Source: Psoroptes ovis
Taxonomy: Eukaryota > Arthropoda > Arachnida > Sarcoptiformes > Psoroptidae
Direction of reading: 5' to 3'
DNA length: 64,000 nt
Assembly: GCA_002943765.1 (NCBI GenBank)
Contig: PQWQ01000041.1
Location: 1 to 64,000 of the forward strand
A model generated the notes under the pieces. The model was not told the DNA's origin, did not search any database, and saw only the letters and a program-made list of their open reading frames with translations. A program made the position numbers and the translations under genes. Shown one piece after another: positions 10,205-25,800 of the stretch; position 1 is the first letter of the stretch, and every line of letters begins with the position of its first letter.

Positions 10205-11958
10205 GCATTTTCAATGTGTTCTTTATACGATTCATCACTTAAAAAAAACATTGGATCAAAGTGACAATAACATGCTATTGACGATCAACAATGGTTGATA
10301 GTGATAACGATCAAAATGGATGGTTTATTTATTGAATTTATTCAATTAATTATTTTTTCATCCTTTTTTTGATCATCATTATAATTGTTTTTTCATCGAA
10401 TGAATATGAGAAGATTAATATTATTTTTAGTTTCAAATTGAATATTTGATCAAACGATAAAACAAAATTATTTCATTATCATCATTCATTATCCATATAT
10501 AATCGAGCGTTTAAAGTGGGTCATGAATGATGATGATGATCCATGAAAAAAAAAAGAATTGATAAATTATAATACCAGAATTTCATTACATTTGATTTCA
10601 TTCATTCTGCCATCATTAATGTTGTTCATAGCATCAAATTATAACAAATAGCACAAATTATAACAAAACATTCATTTTTTCAACAAACTCGATATTTAAT
10701 CGATTTTTGAATTCATAGAAAAACATTAGCGAGAGAAATAATGAAAATATTATTAATTTTTTCATGATTTTAATGTTTTTCAATGAGAGAATTTTTTGAA
10801 ATAGCAAAACATATATTCAAACAATATGTATTAATGTAATCAATTTCGCTCTGTACCATTTCATTCTTAATGATTTCATTGAATTTAAAAGTTTTTTTTT
10901 TGCATATGAAATATTCGCAGAATACGCAAATGATCGTAAGAACAATCGAAATTTTTCAATGAACAATGAAAAGGAAAAAATCTATGCGAAAATACAGAAT
11001 TCTTGGTTAAATGTTATTACAAAGAAAAAATGGGAAAAAATGAAAAATAAATACATTTTTAAAAAACCAAAAACGATTACGAAAATATTATTATTACAAA
11101 TAATAATGAGATTTGAAAATTGATTCAAATAATATTCTCTTTATATTCAAATATTGTTACATAAACATTAAATAATAACAATAATAATTTTCTATTGAAC
11201 AAATAAACAAATAATTGTCTTATTCTTGTTTGCTTTGGTTCATTCAAAATTTTTCAATTCAATGTTTTCAAGCAAACAACGAGAAAATAGCAAAATTCAT
11301 GGTCTTTTCTCTCAAATAAATAACAATTTGTAAAATAAAAAAAATTGAATGCAAACACAATTACATTGAATGCTTCTGAATGATTCATTGAATAATGTTT
11401 ATGAATTTTGAATGAAAATGGGATGAAATCCCTTTTGAAATGATAATAATAATGACTATAATGATGATAATAATATAAAGACAAATATATTCAATTTAAA
11501 GTATGAGAATAAAAAAATATTGCACATATAACACACGTAAGAAATGGATATTTTCAAACGAAAATATTCAAAATTTCTTCTGCTTTTTTAGGGCTTAAAT
11601 ATTATCGATTGATTGAAAATGTGAAATGGGAAAAAATGACTAAAAGGAAAACAATATTTATTTCAAACGTAAATATTATTTTAAATAACTTTCATTTTTT
11701 TTCATTCATTCAATATTCATTGACATTGTTCTAAGTAAACATTCCAAGTTGATGATGATTCCAATAAATAATAATTGAGGATACCATCTGGAATTTTTTG
11801 GTGAAAAAATAAATATTATTTTCAATATTATTTTCTTTTTCATAAACAAACAAAGAAATCGATTGATTTAGTTTGAGTATTTATGAATTTATTCGAAAGA
11901 AGAAACAAAATATTGAATGAATTATCGATGAAAAGTAAATTGGAACGATTGAAATTTA
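10205..11958. other. intergenic, no gene seen
   Basis: AT-rich spacer beginning with GCAT (10205-10208), the right target-site copy of the BEL element. Only short, biased open frames occur, such as 11254-11484 on the minus strand. No splice-linked coding exons or structured RNA were found. Confidence 0.55.
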
Positions 11959-12315
11959 ATGCCAAAAAATAAATTTTTGAAACCAATAAAACCAATGGAA
12001 CCATTTTTTATCGATGAAATCATTGATGATAGAAGAAGATGCGGAAACATGGTGCATGGAGAAACATTTAAAGATATAGATTGAAGATATGCCATGAAGA
12101 CAAACATTCTAAGATATAGACATCGAGATACAATTGAAGATTGTGGAAAGCTTTTATACGACCAACACCATCAACAACAACAGCAGCATCAAAAACAGCA
12201 GCAGCTACGACGTCAATGCTTGTTGTCGCTCAACGATGATGGTGATGGTGATGATGATGATGAAAAATTTAATCCGATTAATGGAATTATTAAATTCTCA
12301 TGTTGTGTATATTGA
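11959..12315 (+). pseudogene. unrecognised frame cut by one TGA
   Basis: A frame from ATG 11959 reads 41 residues of balanced composition (including KPIKPMEPFFIDEIIDD and RRRCGNMVHGETFKD), meets TGA at 12082-12084, and continues in the same phase to 12315. The second part holds ILRYRHRDTIEDCGKLLYD, a Gln/His-rich run and an acidic Gly/Asp run. No intron signals flank the TGA. It may be an inactivated exon, a small gene ending at 12084 followed by open sequence, or chance. I do not recognise a family. Confidence 0.3.
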
Positions 12316-13844
12316 TGTTTGTGTGTGTGGGTGCTGAATTAAGAAATAAGAAAAATTTATTTATTTATTATCATTATTATTAGTGTTTTCACTTTGGTAT
12401 TTCGCTTATTTTTTATACTTGAAACTAAGTGTAAAATCAGTGTCGTTTTTCGTTTTAATTTCGTTTCTAAAAGTAATGAAAGACACGAAGACATAGACGT
12501 CTTAAGATTTACCAAAATAAATCAAATGGTGAAAATTTATTATTCATCAATAACCATGAGAGAGGAATTGGAGAAAAGTAAAAAAAGTGTAATAAATAAA
12601 TGAATAAATAAATAAATTATTGTATAAATGTATGTATGGATGAATAAGACCAATAAATTTTCCAGTATTTCACCATTCATTTAATATTGAAAAATTTCTA
12701 TTTGAAAATTAAGAAAAATGATCATCAATTTATTAGCAAAATTTACCAATTTTCCAACGATAACAAACATTATTCGCTGTTGCTGATGTTGATACGCGGT
12801 GAAATCTTTTTTAAACTTTTACAAATTTTTACCAGGTTCATGGGAGCATAAAGATGGTAAAAAATGGTGAAAAATACATCTCTCGTATCGATGTCTTTGC
12901 ATGGAAATATTTTCAAACAAAACAGACTGAAAGTAAAGTTTTTTTCTGCACGAAATTTTTTTTATATTTTCAAAAGTTGTATATCAATGAATGTACAGAG
13001 TAATGAAGAACAACACGAAAAAAAATGAATGAACAGAAATCAAATAAAAATCAATATATATCAATAAATAAATAAAAATATTGGTGATGTATGATAAGCA
13101 ATATATTTTTATTAATAAATATTATTATTATTATTATTATAAATACTGCACCCAAAAAACTATATTTTTGAATCAAGATTGAGATTCAATGAATGTGAAT
13201 TGATTTTGAATTCATTTATTTATTGAATTTAGGATTGAATCCATTCCTTTTATTTTCATTTCATGCTTTTCGCTTTGCTTTGGTTGTAAATTTATTTTTT
13301 CTTGAAAAAAAATGGATATTGATTTTTGATAATAATAATAATAATAATAATAATGAAAACAATAATAGCATTAAATGAATCAACCGATGAATGAATGAAT
13401 CGTTGAATCTATGATGGAAACTTGATAACGATAGCCCGAAAATGAATGAAAACAAATAGCAAAAACGTGACTAAATTTAATATTAACAACAACAACAACA
13501 CGAACAACAATTTTCAATTGATATCTTGAGAAATTTTCTTTTTTACTTATTACAATTATTATTATTGAAAAATTCAATATCTCTCATTAGAGTTATTGAT
13601 ATCTGTATTGGAAATCGATCGATTGACGAAAACAATGATTAGTAATATTGATATAATTGAAATTATATAAATTTAAATGTAATTTATTATAAGTTCAAAC
13701 AATGATGATAATAATAATGATGACAATGATGATGGTAAATTTTTATTTTGGCGATAAATTTCCTTTTTTTTGTATTAATAAATAAATAGACATAAATATA
13801 ACATGAAAATGATTGAATTACAATAGTTTTTTTTAATTTTATTT
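12316..13844. other. intergenic, downstream of the sushi/Ig gene
   Basis: AT-rich sequence beyond the stop codon of the minus-strand sushi gene at 13845, so part of it should be that gene's 3' UTR. It holds ATT and TAA trinucleotide runs near 13130 and 13330 and no supported coding frame. Confidence 0.5.
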
Positions 13845-16800
13845 TTATAAATTTGTTTTATTTTTTTGATAATGATGATGATAATTATGGTGATTATTAC
13901 CATTATTATTGTGTTTATTATTATGATTATGATTATGATGATGATTATAATTATTTTGATTATTATTATTAATATTGGTATTATTTTGATTATTATTATG
14001 ATTATGATTAAAAAGTCGTTTACATTTAATAGCCGGTCCAATCCAAAGGCCATCATTACTACATGACATTGTTATTCTTGTTGTTGTAGCTGTTGTTGTT
14101 GTTGTTGTTGCTGTTGTTCCATTTTTATCATTATTATTGTAATGATTTTTTTGATGATGATAATTATGATTATTGTATAAATCTTCGCTAGAAAAAAATT
14201 CTTTCACTAAACGATAACCATTATCACAATGAACATTGACAATATCGCCGATATTATAATAAAATTTACTCGGTTCATAGTAGCCATGTAATAATTTTGC
14301 TGGATATGAGCAAACTTGTTCGCCTGTAAATTATGTAATTTCATCAGGAATTCAAAAAGAAACGAAATGAGATGAAAAATATAAAATTTAAAATTCAATA
14401 AAATAAGAATTGAGTACCGAAGAGAAATCAAATTTAAAACATGTTTTCAATTTGAATATTTCTTTTAAAAAAATTCTTTGGTTTTTTTCCTTTGAATCGA
14501 ATTAATTCAATATTTTTTCTATTTTGTGGATGTGAATTAAATCAGAATCAAAAGAAGAGGAAAAAAAGACATTTCCAGTACATATGGTAATTTTTTTCTC
14601 TGTTCATTAAAATTTGAAATTTGAGAAAAAGTTGAAAATCAATGATAAAAAAAAAAATGTGAAGATTTTGATTCAATTTTGGATTCATTTCTCATTTTTC
14701 AATCAATCGAATAATAAGATCCGATTTAATTTTTGAAAAGCAAAGAAAGAATAATAGATGGAAAATTCATGGAATTACAAATGTAAATAAATTCGGTTTT
14801 GATATAACCAATAGATATACGTCAGGGATAATCGGTAGAAATTTCATTGGGTAAAATTTCTTAAATCAACTTTCTCGAATGATAGTCAATAATCGAAAAA
14901 ATGACAAGGTGAAAATATTATTTTCTTATTTTATTTTTTGAATTAATTTAATTTTCATAAAATACAAAGCAATGTTTTGCTTGAATCATTTGTATATTTG
15001 ATGCTTAAATTAGTCTAAGTGTGTTTGTACGCACAGACACACATATTAATAATTGAAATTAGATGTGACAGATAGAAAGATTCTATTTTTTCATGCCTTA
15101 TAAATAAATATTTAATTTATTTTTGAATTACATGCACATGGTGTAATTCTTGTTTAGTTTACTGATGCATTAAAAATAATAAACGATGTCAAATTATGTC
15201 GACACATCTTTTGGCATTTTCAGATCATGAGGGTGTTTTTTTTTTAATAATTTAATTTTGAATCTAATTTTGTTTGATACATGAAAAAAAAGAGTTAATA
15301 TGACGTAAACTTACATTCAGGTACTGGTGAAGACCATTGTTCATTATTTAAACATGTTAAAATATCATTACCGACAATACGATAACCTTTACGGCAACCA
15401 AATTGTATATAATCACCGACAAGATATGTTAATTTTTCATTATTATCATCATTATTATTATAATTGTTGATGTTAATTGTTTGATTCATCATAATCATTG
15501 ATGATGACGTTTTCTTCGAATGATGACGGTCAATAGAATTGGATTTGATCAAAATTTTAACATTCGATGGTAAATCCGGTTCTGGACATTGTAGTTCTAT
15601 TTGAAATTAGAAAGGATAAAAATTTAATCAATTTACAAAATGAAAATCATGATTGTTCGCATGAATTTTTTCACTGTTCCTGACAAATAATCATTAACTC
15701 AATGCATCATGTATATTTCATATGAATAGAAAGAGATATATGGAAAAGAATTAAGACATAAAAATGATGATCATCATTATTCTGGTGAAACATTGAAAAA
15801 ATTCAACATTTCAAGACAATCCTATTACATTACTACAATATCCAACACAGCAAATGATGATAAATGCAAGAAAGATGAAAAAGAAAATTATCTCCATTAA
15901 AAACAATTGAGCTAAAATTATCTTTTCTTTTGGTTACCGAAGAAAATATTTTCATTTTTGAAGATTATTATTATCATTATTTATTAGGGCCAACAATGGT
16001 GAAAAGAAACATGAAAATATTGAGCAACAACAATAAATTTTCATTTTGGAATGCAATGAAGATGCCAAGATGAAGAAAAATCCAATTCCAAAGATGATGA
16101 TGATGAAAGAATCCATTTACAGGATTTTCATCGGATATTTTTCTCCCGTCTCTCTCCATCTCTTGCTCCTTATCCTCTCTGGTTGGTGTGAATTTTTATT
16201 GAAAATAGCAAAAAACTTGTATCAAAAACACATACAAACACAAATGATGAAAAAATACATTCGATGTTTTTTAGGAGTTTTTCCATGTTTTCTCATTTCA
16301 ATTAAGCAAACACAAAAAATTTTCAATTCATTTTTCAGCAAAAAAATAAATAAACAAATATATCTTCTGTATCATCTTATGATGTACAGATGCAAACAAT
16401 TTTTTACAATGAAATATACAAAAAAATACGAAAAGATCCAAACATGAAAACAAATAATCATCAAACATAATCATGAGAAAATGATGAAATAAAAATGTAA
16501 AAAATGTGCAGAAAATGTCTTGAAATGTATTGAAACAAGTACAAAGAGATTGTACAAGGATTATACTCATTATTATTTCAAAATACAAACAAATAATGTT
16601 CAATGTTTTGATAAGAATAAATAAATAAATAAAAAAATCGAAATGAAATTCATGTCGATTCATTTCATAGAATTACATCTTTTTTCATTCAATATTCTTG
16701 ATTGAATGGTCAATGAAAATGAAAATAAAAAATCCAAATACAATCCTCATCATCATCATCATGATCGTGTATTTATTTCAATGATTCATATTCATTTAGT

Positions 16801-19800
16801 ATTTTGTCAGCTTTTTTCTATTTTCAAAAATTTCTTATTGATGATTGATTCGAATAATAATAATAATAATAATTATGTTTGAGCACCAATAATAATAATC
16901 ATAATAATAATAATGATCAGTCATATGAATCGGATTTACATTTTTTTCGTTTTCGTTTTGTTTTATTTCATTTAATTTCGATCTTTTATACTTTTGCAAT
17001 TCTTTGCAAAAATTCTGGTTGATTTCACCGAATGAATTCACGATTCAATTCTAGGGAATTCAATCGAAATTCATTTGAGTGTAAAAATGATTGAACATTG
17101 AATTCAAGAGTTTTGTTGGCCATTGCCATCATCATCATCAAACATAGACATCATCGTTTATGATGTTTAATTTACAAATTTTTTTTTGGCCAAAAAAATG
17201 GAAAAAATCCCAATGAAATGAAATGATCAATTGGCTTGAATTCAACATTATCATCATTCATTCACGAATGTTGAGATTTTTTTTCTTCTTTGGTTAAAGC
17301 AAAAATTCCAAACATTTCAAAGTTTCTAGTCAATTAAACTTTTAATAATTTTATTTGAATTTTTTTTCTGCTCCAATTTAATGCTTTCGTTGTATTTGTT
17401 CGTTTCTTTGGTCTATGTATCATCATTCATTCCTTATATTTCTATATGCTTTTGATGATTCAATTGTCAAAATTGAATTAATTTTACTTCTATTTTTTGT
17501 TTCAATGTTTCAATTTTTCATTCAATGTCCTTGTACATGAATGTTTAATTAGCTTAAATCATAAAAATAATGATATTAATGTGGAAATTATTGCTTTGTG
17601 ATAGAAATAAATTAGATTAAAATTATAATATCATCATTGTTCTTTTTTTAAACTCATATTTTGAAACAAACAAATAAATGAACAAAAATATATTTAAAAC
17701 AAAGACAAACAAACAACAAAATCCGCATCATTCATCCATTCAATCCGTAACAATTTAAGTAAAAAGTTTCAATTCTAACTGGTATGAAATTTATACGAGA
17801 ATAAGAGAATGAAAAAAAGGGAAAAATCGACCAAGTTCAATGATAACTATGATAAATATGATTTTGAAAATGAATTAGATGAAGAATAAGATGATGAATG
17901 AAATGGAAAATAAAAATAATAAAAAATGATGATTTCAGGAATTTTTCGTTTAGCGTTGGGAATATTATGTAAAATATTGAAGAATTCATACATTCAAATT
18001 GATATGTTTACCATAATTGACTGTACACAAACGTGTACATGCCAACACATACCGAACGAATTGTAGTTAAATATTCTAGCATAAAAATACATTTAGTTGC
18101 AGACAAAACAATAAAACAAATACGAATACACACATAAATACCAAGAAACAATTTGAATGTGTTTTGTATGCAAAAAAATAAATACAAAATTCAAAATATT
18201 GTTTTTATTTTTATTTTTTCTCCAAAATACTAATCATCATCATCGTTATTGTTATTGTTATTACTGGTGAAATTACCATAACGACTGAAGAATATGAAGG
18301 CAAAAAATTTGAGAAAATGAATGCATGAAAATGGGGAAAATAATTGCAAAAAAAAATTGGAATAAATGATTGAATTTATTATTCTCCGAGTTATTTATTT
18401 ATGGAAACACTTGAACATTTACATAAATGCATTATTATGATTATGATCATCATCATTATTTTATTTTATTTTAAATAAATCAATATTTGATCATCATAAA
18501 TTCATTTAGAATTTGGTTAGTTGGTGGTTGGTTGATGGTGGTGGTGGTGGAAAATGTTTTTTTTTTCGACATTTTGTTTTTTGTTTTTTTGTTTTTCTAC
18601 GATTCAAAAACCCATTGTTTTCCAATGAATTTGGTTTCGAAATAAAAATTATAAATGTAAGAATTCAATTTATATTCGACATTGTGTATGTGTGTGTTTG
18701 TGGCGTACTAATTGGCATAGAATGGATTGAATTGCAACCATAAACAATAACGATTCATTTTAATTGAAAAAACTCAAAATGAAATTCTTGGTTGAAACGA
18801 TTTGCCATTTCGGAAACCAGAAAGAGAATGAGAATTTCCTTGGAACAAATATATAAGAAAATGATAATGAAAACTTACACCAATCAACAATTTCACAATC
18901 TACAAAAACAACAACAACAACACCAGGCAAATATAATAATATGATAATGAATATTGAAGAGATATATCTTGATATCACTATTTCACCAGAATCATCAAGA
19001 AATTAATGATAATTGTTGTTGTGTTTTGATTGTTTTCGGTTCGTTTTGATTTTTGAAAATATTTTATAATTATTTGTTTTTTCGAAAATTTTCTGCTTAA
19101 TTCAGCAAAAAATTAGATTTTAGTTTCGAGTATTTTAATTTGGAATCGCATCTGTGGATACATTTTCATTCATTTCAAGACACTTCATTCTGAGACATAC
19201 TCGGTGAGTGTCAAAATTTTGAAATTTCCAATTTTCAAAAATCATTAATAATGATATTTCAATTGCTTTCAATTTCAGTACCGAAGTTGTGACAGTTGTT
19301 TTCCCTTCAAAAATTTCAAATCTTTCGGCTAGAAAAATTGAAAACGTCATAAAATGGTCATTATTCATTTACAAAATTTCATAAATTTTTCAAATTTCAT
19401 GGATTTTAAATTTTGAATAAAATGAAACATTTTGAATAAAATTTTGCTTTTTCATTTTGAAATGGAATCATACCGAAATCCGGTATCATCATCATTATCA
19501 AAAAAAGTTTCAGTTTTTTGGTTTAAATTATATGAATTCGTTATTCGAATTTTATACGCTTGTATTAGGCGTGTGTTTGGTGTTTGCATGCATTTTTTTT
19601 TGTCCCCCATCGGTATTGACCATGGCAAAGGAATTAACATCAAAATATTATGCATAAAAACTTTAAAATGAAGTGAAAATGATTTAAACAGAATTCCTGT
19701 TGTGTTCAAAAGAAGAAGGATTCTTCTTGACCATTCATTCATTCATTCTTCAATTTCATATACTTGCCAGACGCATGCTGTTACATGCAATACACAACGA

Positions 19801-22800
19801 TGATGATGATAACATAATAGCGCAATGACAAAGCAGAGAAGAAAGAATGAAAAAAAAATCATTATTTTTCTGGTCAATGATAATGTGAAATTTGAATAAT
19901 TTACATGGTTTTTTTTTCGGGCAGAAAAATCATTAAAATTTTAATGAATCTGATCTAAACTGAATTATCCGATATCAAATGAAAAACCGAATAAAATACA
20001 CCAATGATTTCGTAAAAAAATATAAATCTCAAATCTCCAAAAACTCACTTTGACATTTTGGAAATGTACCAAGCCAAACATTTCGTTTATGATCACATTT
20101 GATTAATGATTTACCAATCAAACGATAACCGATTGGACAACGAAAACGCAATGCTTGTCGTTGTTGTTGTTGATTATAATCATTGAAATTTGATTCATCA
20201 TCTTCTTGATGGTGCACTTCATCTTCGTAATGATTTTGTTGGTGATGATGATGATGATGGTGATTATGATGATCATCATTGTTTGTCGTCATTGTTGATA
20301 GACGCTCATATGTTATAAACAGATTTGGATCTAAATCTTTGATATTCACATAATCAGGACAATTTATTTCTAAATTACAGAACAAAGAACAGAAAAATTT
20401 TAATCAAAATTTTGTTATTTTTAATTTGAAAACATTTTCATTTGTTTTGTTGGTAAAATAAAAATTCAAAAAATAAATCCCAAATAGACCATTAAATATG
20501 TGAAAAAAGATTAAATTTCATCATTAATCTTCAGCAAATTTTGTTCATTCCAAATATGATTTTGGATGAAAAAACATTTCAAATGATTACTTTTACTGGT
20601 TGATCACATTATTATTATCATTATGTTTTCACATTTAACAATTTCTCTTGAGATTTCAATCAAATAAAATCTTTCATTTACAGAAACTGAAAAACAAATG
20701 ACTGAAAAAATCATTTCAAAAAATAAAGTATTTGAATTGGATTTTCATTTGTTTTTTTGTTTGTGTTTGATTTCAAGTTTCAAATAACTAATCATTATTT
20801 TGGTGTTGAGTTTTAAAACTTGTAGAAAACAACAACAACTTTGAGCAATTCTCAATTATAATGATCATTATCATTATCCCTGATTCGTTTCTCTTCATTT
20901 GTTTCTTAACCGATTTTTCTTGACAAAAAATATAAGTTTCTCATGTTTTTTCTTAAAGGATTTATCCATGTGTGAGCGATATAATGTTTCACACCAAATT
21001 AGTTGAATGATATTTCAATTAATTCTTCAATTTTCCCAGAAAAATCCAATTCAAAAACTGAAAAATTGGAGAAATTGAAGAAATAATTGAAAAAAATTGC
21101 CAAGAATTCTCACTAGCACAATTTGTACAAACGATGTGTTGAATTCATGTGTGGCAAAATAAAATTGTTGCATTGTATATTATTTTTTTTTTTGAAATAT
21201 GAATTCCAGAATAAAATCATTAAAAATGTAACAAAAATATCAGGAAATCATTATTTTTTTCAATGTTGAATCTAGTCTTCGCGGCTAGTAATAATGATAA
21301 TAATAAATAACACTGTATATAAATGAATTGGATCGAAATGAATTGAAATGAAATGAAAAAATTTTATTTAAAATTGAAAAAAAATCAATTCAATCAAATT
21401 CAGCAAAACGAAATTTTCAAGTTGTGTCATTGACAGATGCGTTTTTTTTTGTTAGTTTGTTCAACAACTGTTTTGCTTTGTTGATGCTGTGATTGAGATT
21501 GGTCTATTGAATCAATAAATGAATCAATGAATACAAGAATGAATCAATGAATGCATGAATATATGTCATTTTCATTCGTCTTTTCAAGAGCTCTAGAGCT
21601 TATTCGATGATGATTATCAAGATTCGATCAATAATTTAGTTTAAATATGAAATATTTTGCCATAGAAAAAACAAATATTCCATAATAATTCTGTTTCGGC
21701 TTATTTCTTTACCTTTTATTCTTTCATTATTACGGGTTTTTAATAATAATTTATCGAATAAAAGATTATATTTTTATTCTTGGTGCAATATGTAACTGTT
21801 TTTTCAATTTTTTTTGTTTGAAATTTTACTCGAATGATAACGGTGGAAAAAATGATAATTAAAAAATTGTTCATCCAACCGATCAATGAATGATCATCAT
21901 CATCATCATCAACGATAATGAAAATAATAATATAATGCCGCATTTGGGCTATAGAATTTATATTTTGTTTTTTATTTCGATTTTTTTTGTTGAGCATTTA
22001 GAGCTTATTTTCCACCTTATTCATTGATTGTATATTGTGTATCTTGTTTCATTATTTTCATTATTATAAGCATGTCTTTATATTTGTTGTTGTATTGTTA
22101 TTTCATTTTAATTAATAATAACTTTTATTATGATAATGAATTTATTCTATTAAATATTTATGAATATTCAAACTTTCAAAAAGAGATTTTGTCCAGTAAT
22201 TTCATCATAAATAATGAGAATTAATGGGAAAATTAATATTAAAAAAAATAATTAAAATTACCTTGGCAAATTGGAAATGGATGCGACCAGTGGCCATTTG
22301 GCAAGCATTTAACCTCACGATGACCTTTAGATAGTCTATAGCCATCAGTGCAGCTAAAACGTATACGATCATGCATATGATATCCAGTGATTGATGCTAA
22401 ACGATTAGGATCATAACGATAATAATCATCATCATTTAGTAGTTGTTGTTGTTTTAATTCTTCTAATGACGGACATTGGACATCTGTTGAGAAAAAAAAT
22501 GGAATGATAATATTATTTTGAACGTTATTATTAATATTCTGTGACAAAAGGTCATATTCTTGAACGAATGTTTTTTTCTCGGTAAATTAATCATTTACAA
22601 TTCAACACTATTACCTTTAACAACGATGTCGATGTAATTAGTTTGTCCATTCGGTGTGGTACAAATATAACGTCCGGTATCAATTTCGCTTGCATAATAA
22701 ATAGCTAAACGATATTTCCATGAATGCTTATCCGATAATATTGTCCAACCAGTTGTATGTTTTCTAATATTATTGAATTTTGAATTATTGAGCAAAAAAT

Positions 22801-25800
22801 AAATGAAAAAAATATATCATTACCATGAACACGATAGCTTCAAGCAAAAATATTCAACAGAGAAAAATATGAAAAAAATATTAATGTCAATAATGAAATA
22901 TTATTCAACTTTAACAACGATAAAAATCACATTAATAATCGATAATAATGCATTTTATATATTCATGATTTATTCATTTGATAAATCATATTTTTTATGA
23001 TTATTTTTTTTCATTAGAATGCATTCAATTATAAAGCAAAGCCGTAAGGAATGAATACGAGAAAATTCTCTCTTTTTCATCTTCAATTCCAGAAATTGTT
23101 TTGATCTTTTGATGGTAGACTTATTTTTTGAATATACGAACAAAAAAAAAAAATACGAATTATACTAATGATATTCTCATGTGATACCGATACGAGAGAG
23201 AAATGAAAATTCAATTATACTCAAAGTATTATTCGAGTACTAGAAGATTTATTTTCTTGTCTCTATGGGAATGTGTACTATGGGGAATTTGATGCAAATC
23301 GAAATGTGAAAGAAACGAAAACAATCGATTCATTATTCGAGTATTTTATATGGAAATTCGCCTGAAATAACGATAAATTGTCAAAGTTTGAACATTTCAA
23401 TGTGAATAATAATGCAAAAAAAAATCTATAAATCTTGGAACCTTATTTATTACCCAATAATTAGCATTGACATCGAAAGGTTTGTGTAGTTAAAAATGTA
23501 TAAGAAATAAATTTCAAAGAAAACTGATTCATTTCGTGAATATTGGATTTTATTTTCATTTCTGTCAAAAACAATTATTTTCTTCTAAAAACATATATCA
23601 CTATACCTGATAGTATTTGTCGATGATCCTGATTTTAATTGTTGTTGTTGTTGCTGGTGATAATAATAATAATGTTTTCGACGATTTTGATATTTATTTT
23701 TTCGTAAATGTTTATTTCTTGATATTGAATATTGATATTTTCGCTGCTGTTGTTGTACACTTGATTTATCATGATGATTATTTTGATCTTGTGAGTTCCA
23801 ATGTTGTTCATTCACTATTTGTGTATGATGTAATTCATGATAATGATTTTGATCATATGTTGATGATATTGGTGATGAATCGATTTTATCCTCAATAATA
23901 CTATGCTCATCATACAAAATTGGTATATCGATTACTGACCATTGTGGCTGACCAAATGTTTCTTGAAATACACAATCAAGGTGTAATATCGAACCTGGTG
24001 TTATCACAATTTGTGGCTGTTGATGTTGTTGATGATGATGATAATAATTATGATTATATAAATGCTGATCGATTTGTTGCTCATGCTTTTCCATTTCATT
24101 CCAATCGGACTCCTTTGTCCCATCATCATCATCATCATCGTCATTATCATTGATACCTAAAGTTCCATCTAATAATGTATATAGAATACTTGGTGGGCTC
24201 GATACTGAACATGAAACATAATAGGTTATGAATAATCAGATAAATTTTACTTAAAGTATAAAATTTAAGGGGAAAACTGATACACTTACATGAAAAATTC
24301 ATATGTAATGTCGTTGGTACACAATGTGGTATGATTGTTTGATCCCATTTACCATCTATACATTGTATTGTATCATTTCCATTCATTGTTTCAAGTTTGA
24401 ACATGCCAATCTCTTTGCATTTTACCTATCATAATGAAATGCATAAATTTGACAATAATAAATTTGAAAAATTCAAGTTTCACACCTTAATAATCGATCC
24501 ATGAGGTAATTCTCTTGGCTTTCTAGTATTGAATTTTTTCAAATTTTTCTTCCGTCTTTTTCCTCGTTGTTCATCATTGAAATTGTCATCATTCAAATGA
24601 TTAATGTATGAATTTTTAGAATCAATAATTATTATTGAACCATTGGCAATAATTGGCACACGACATGGTCGTAGAATTGGCTCATAATCATCGGCTATAT
24701 ACATTGTTTCACATTTAATTTTTTTTTTGAAAATCAAATTAAAGATAAAGAAAAAAAACGAAATGTCAATCATGATCAATACAAAGTAACGCCCGACAAC
24801 AAAAGCAACAACAACATCAAACAACAAAACAAACAAAAACATGGCTAATAAATTAATGAATTCCATTCTTATCTTAAATTTGGTAAAAGTTGAAAAATTT
24901 GAAAAATCAATACAATTAAACAATACAAAATAATAATAAAAATAATCATCACCAAATGCCAAAATTCATTAAAGATAATGAACAAAATTGATAAACTGTC
25001 AATTTTGGAACTTAAGTTTTTTGTTTTTATTTTGTTTTCCACTTGTCATCAATTTCATCAAGTATGAATGTTTCATTCATGTACATTGCTCAATTAATTT
25101 TACAATATTCATTTGAAAAATCTAATAAATTCACAGATGAAAATTCTTGAAATCACTAAGTGAATACAAATTGACCAAGAAAAAACACAGTAAATTCAAT
25201 TGTACAATCAAACTACTGGAATGAAAACTTTTTATTTTCATAAAATTTACGTAAGCAACAGCAATAAAAATAATAATAATCATGAAACAACCAAGATAAT
25301 TCAAAATGATTTGATATTTACATCCATATTATTACATTTTATATTTATTTTGTTTTCATCTGACTCAAGAAAAACAATGCATATTGAAATAAAAGTGCTG
25401 AAAAATGTTTTGCATTTGTACCCCAACTGCCAAATATCATCTAAAATGACTAGAAAAACTAATTAGCTATGCTATTCTTGAATTGCTTGAATGATGATGA
25501 TGATGATGATGATGTTCACCAAAAGTTTAGAAAATTTCATTTTTCCAATAAAAACTTTTGCCATGTTTTAATTATTATGCAGACAAATTATCATTAATTT
25601 AGGTTTTCAACTCTTTTTTGGTCATTATTATCTTTATTATTCATACATTTGGATATTAAGAGAATTGAATTGCATTCTGAAAGATTGAAAATTTGATTTT
25701 CAACAACCATCAAAATGAATTTGCATTTATAATATTAATAGGTTTTCAAATGTAATTTTCATTTCTATTGATTTTTGTTTGTTTACTTCATGCATTTTCA

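Noticed and set aside
13775..14066. Poly-Ile and poly-Met frames on both strands
   Set aside because: They are other phases of the ATT/ATG repeats that encode the Asn/His tail of the sushi/Ig protein.
23617..24153. Plus-strand Val/Asp/Ile-rich frames
   Set aside because: Antisense shadows of the large Ig exon of the sushi/Ig gene.
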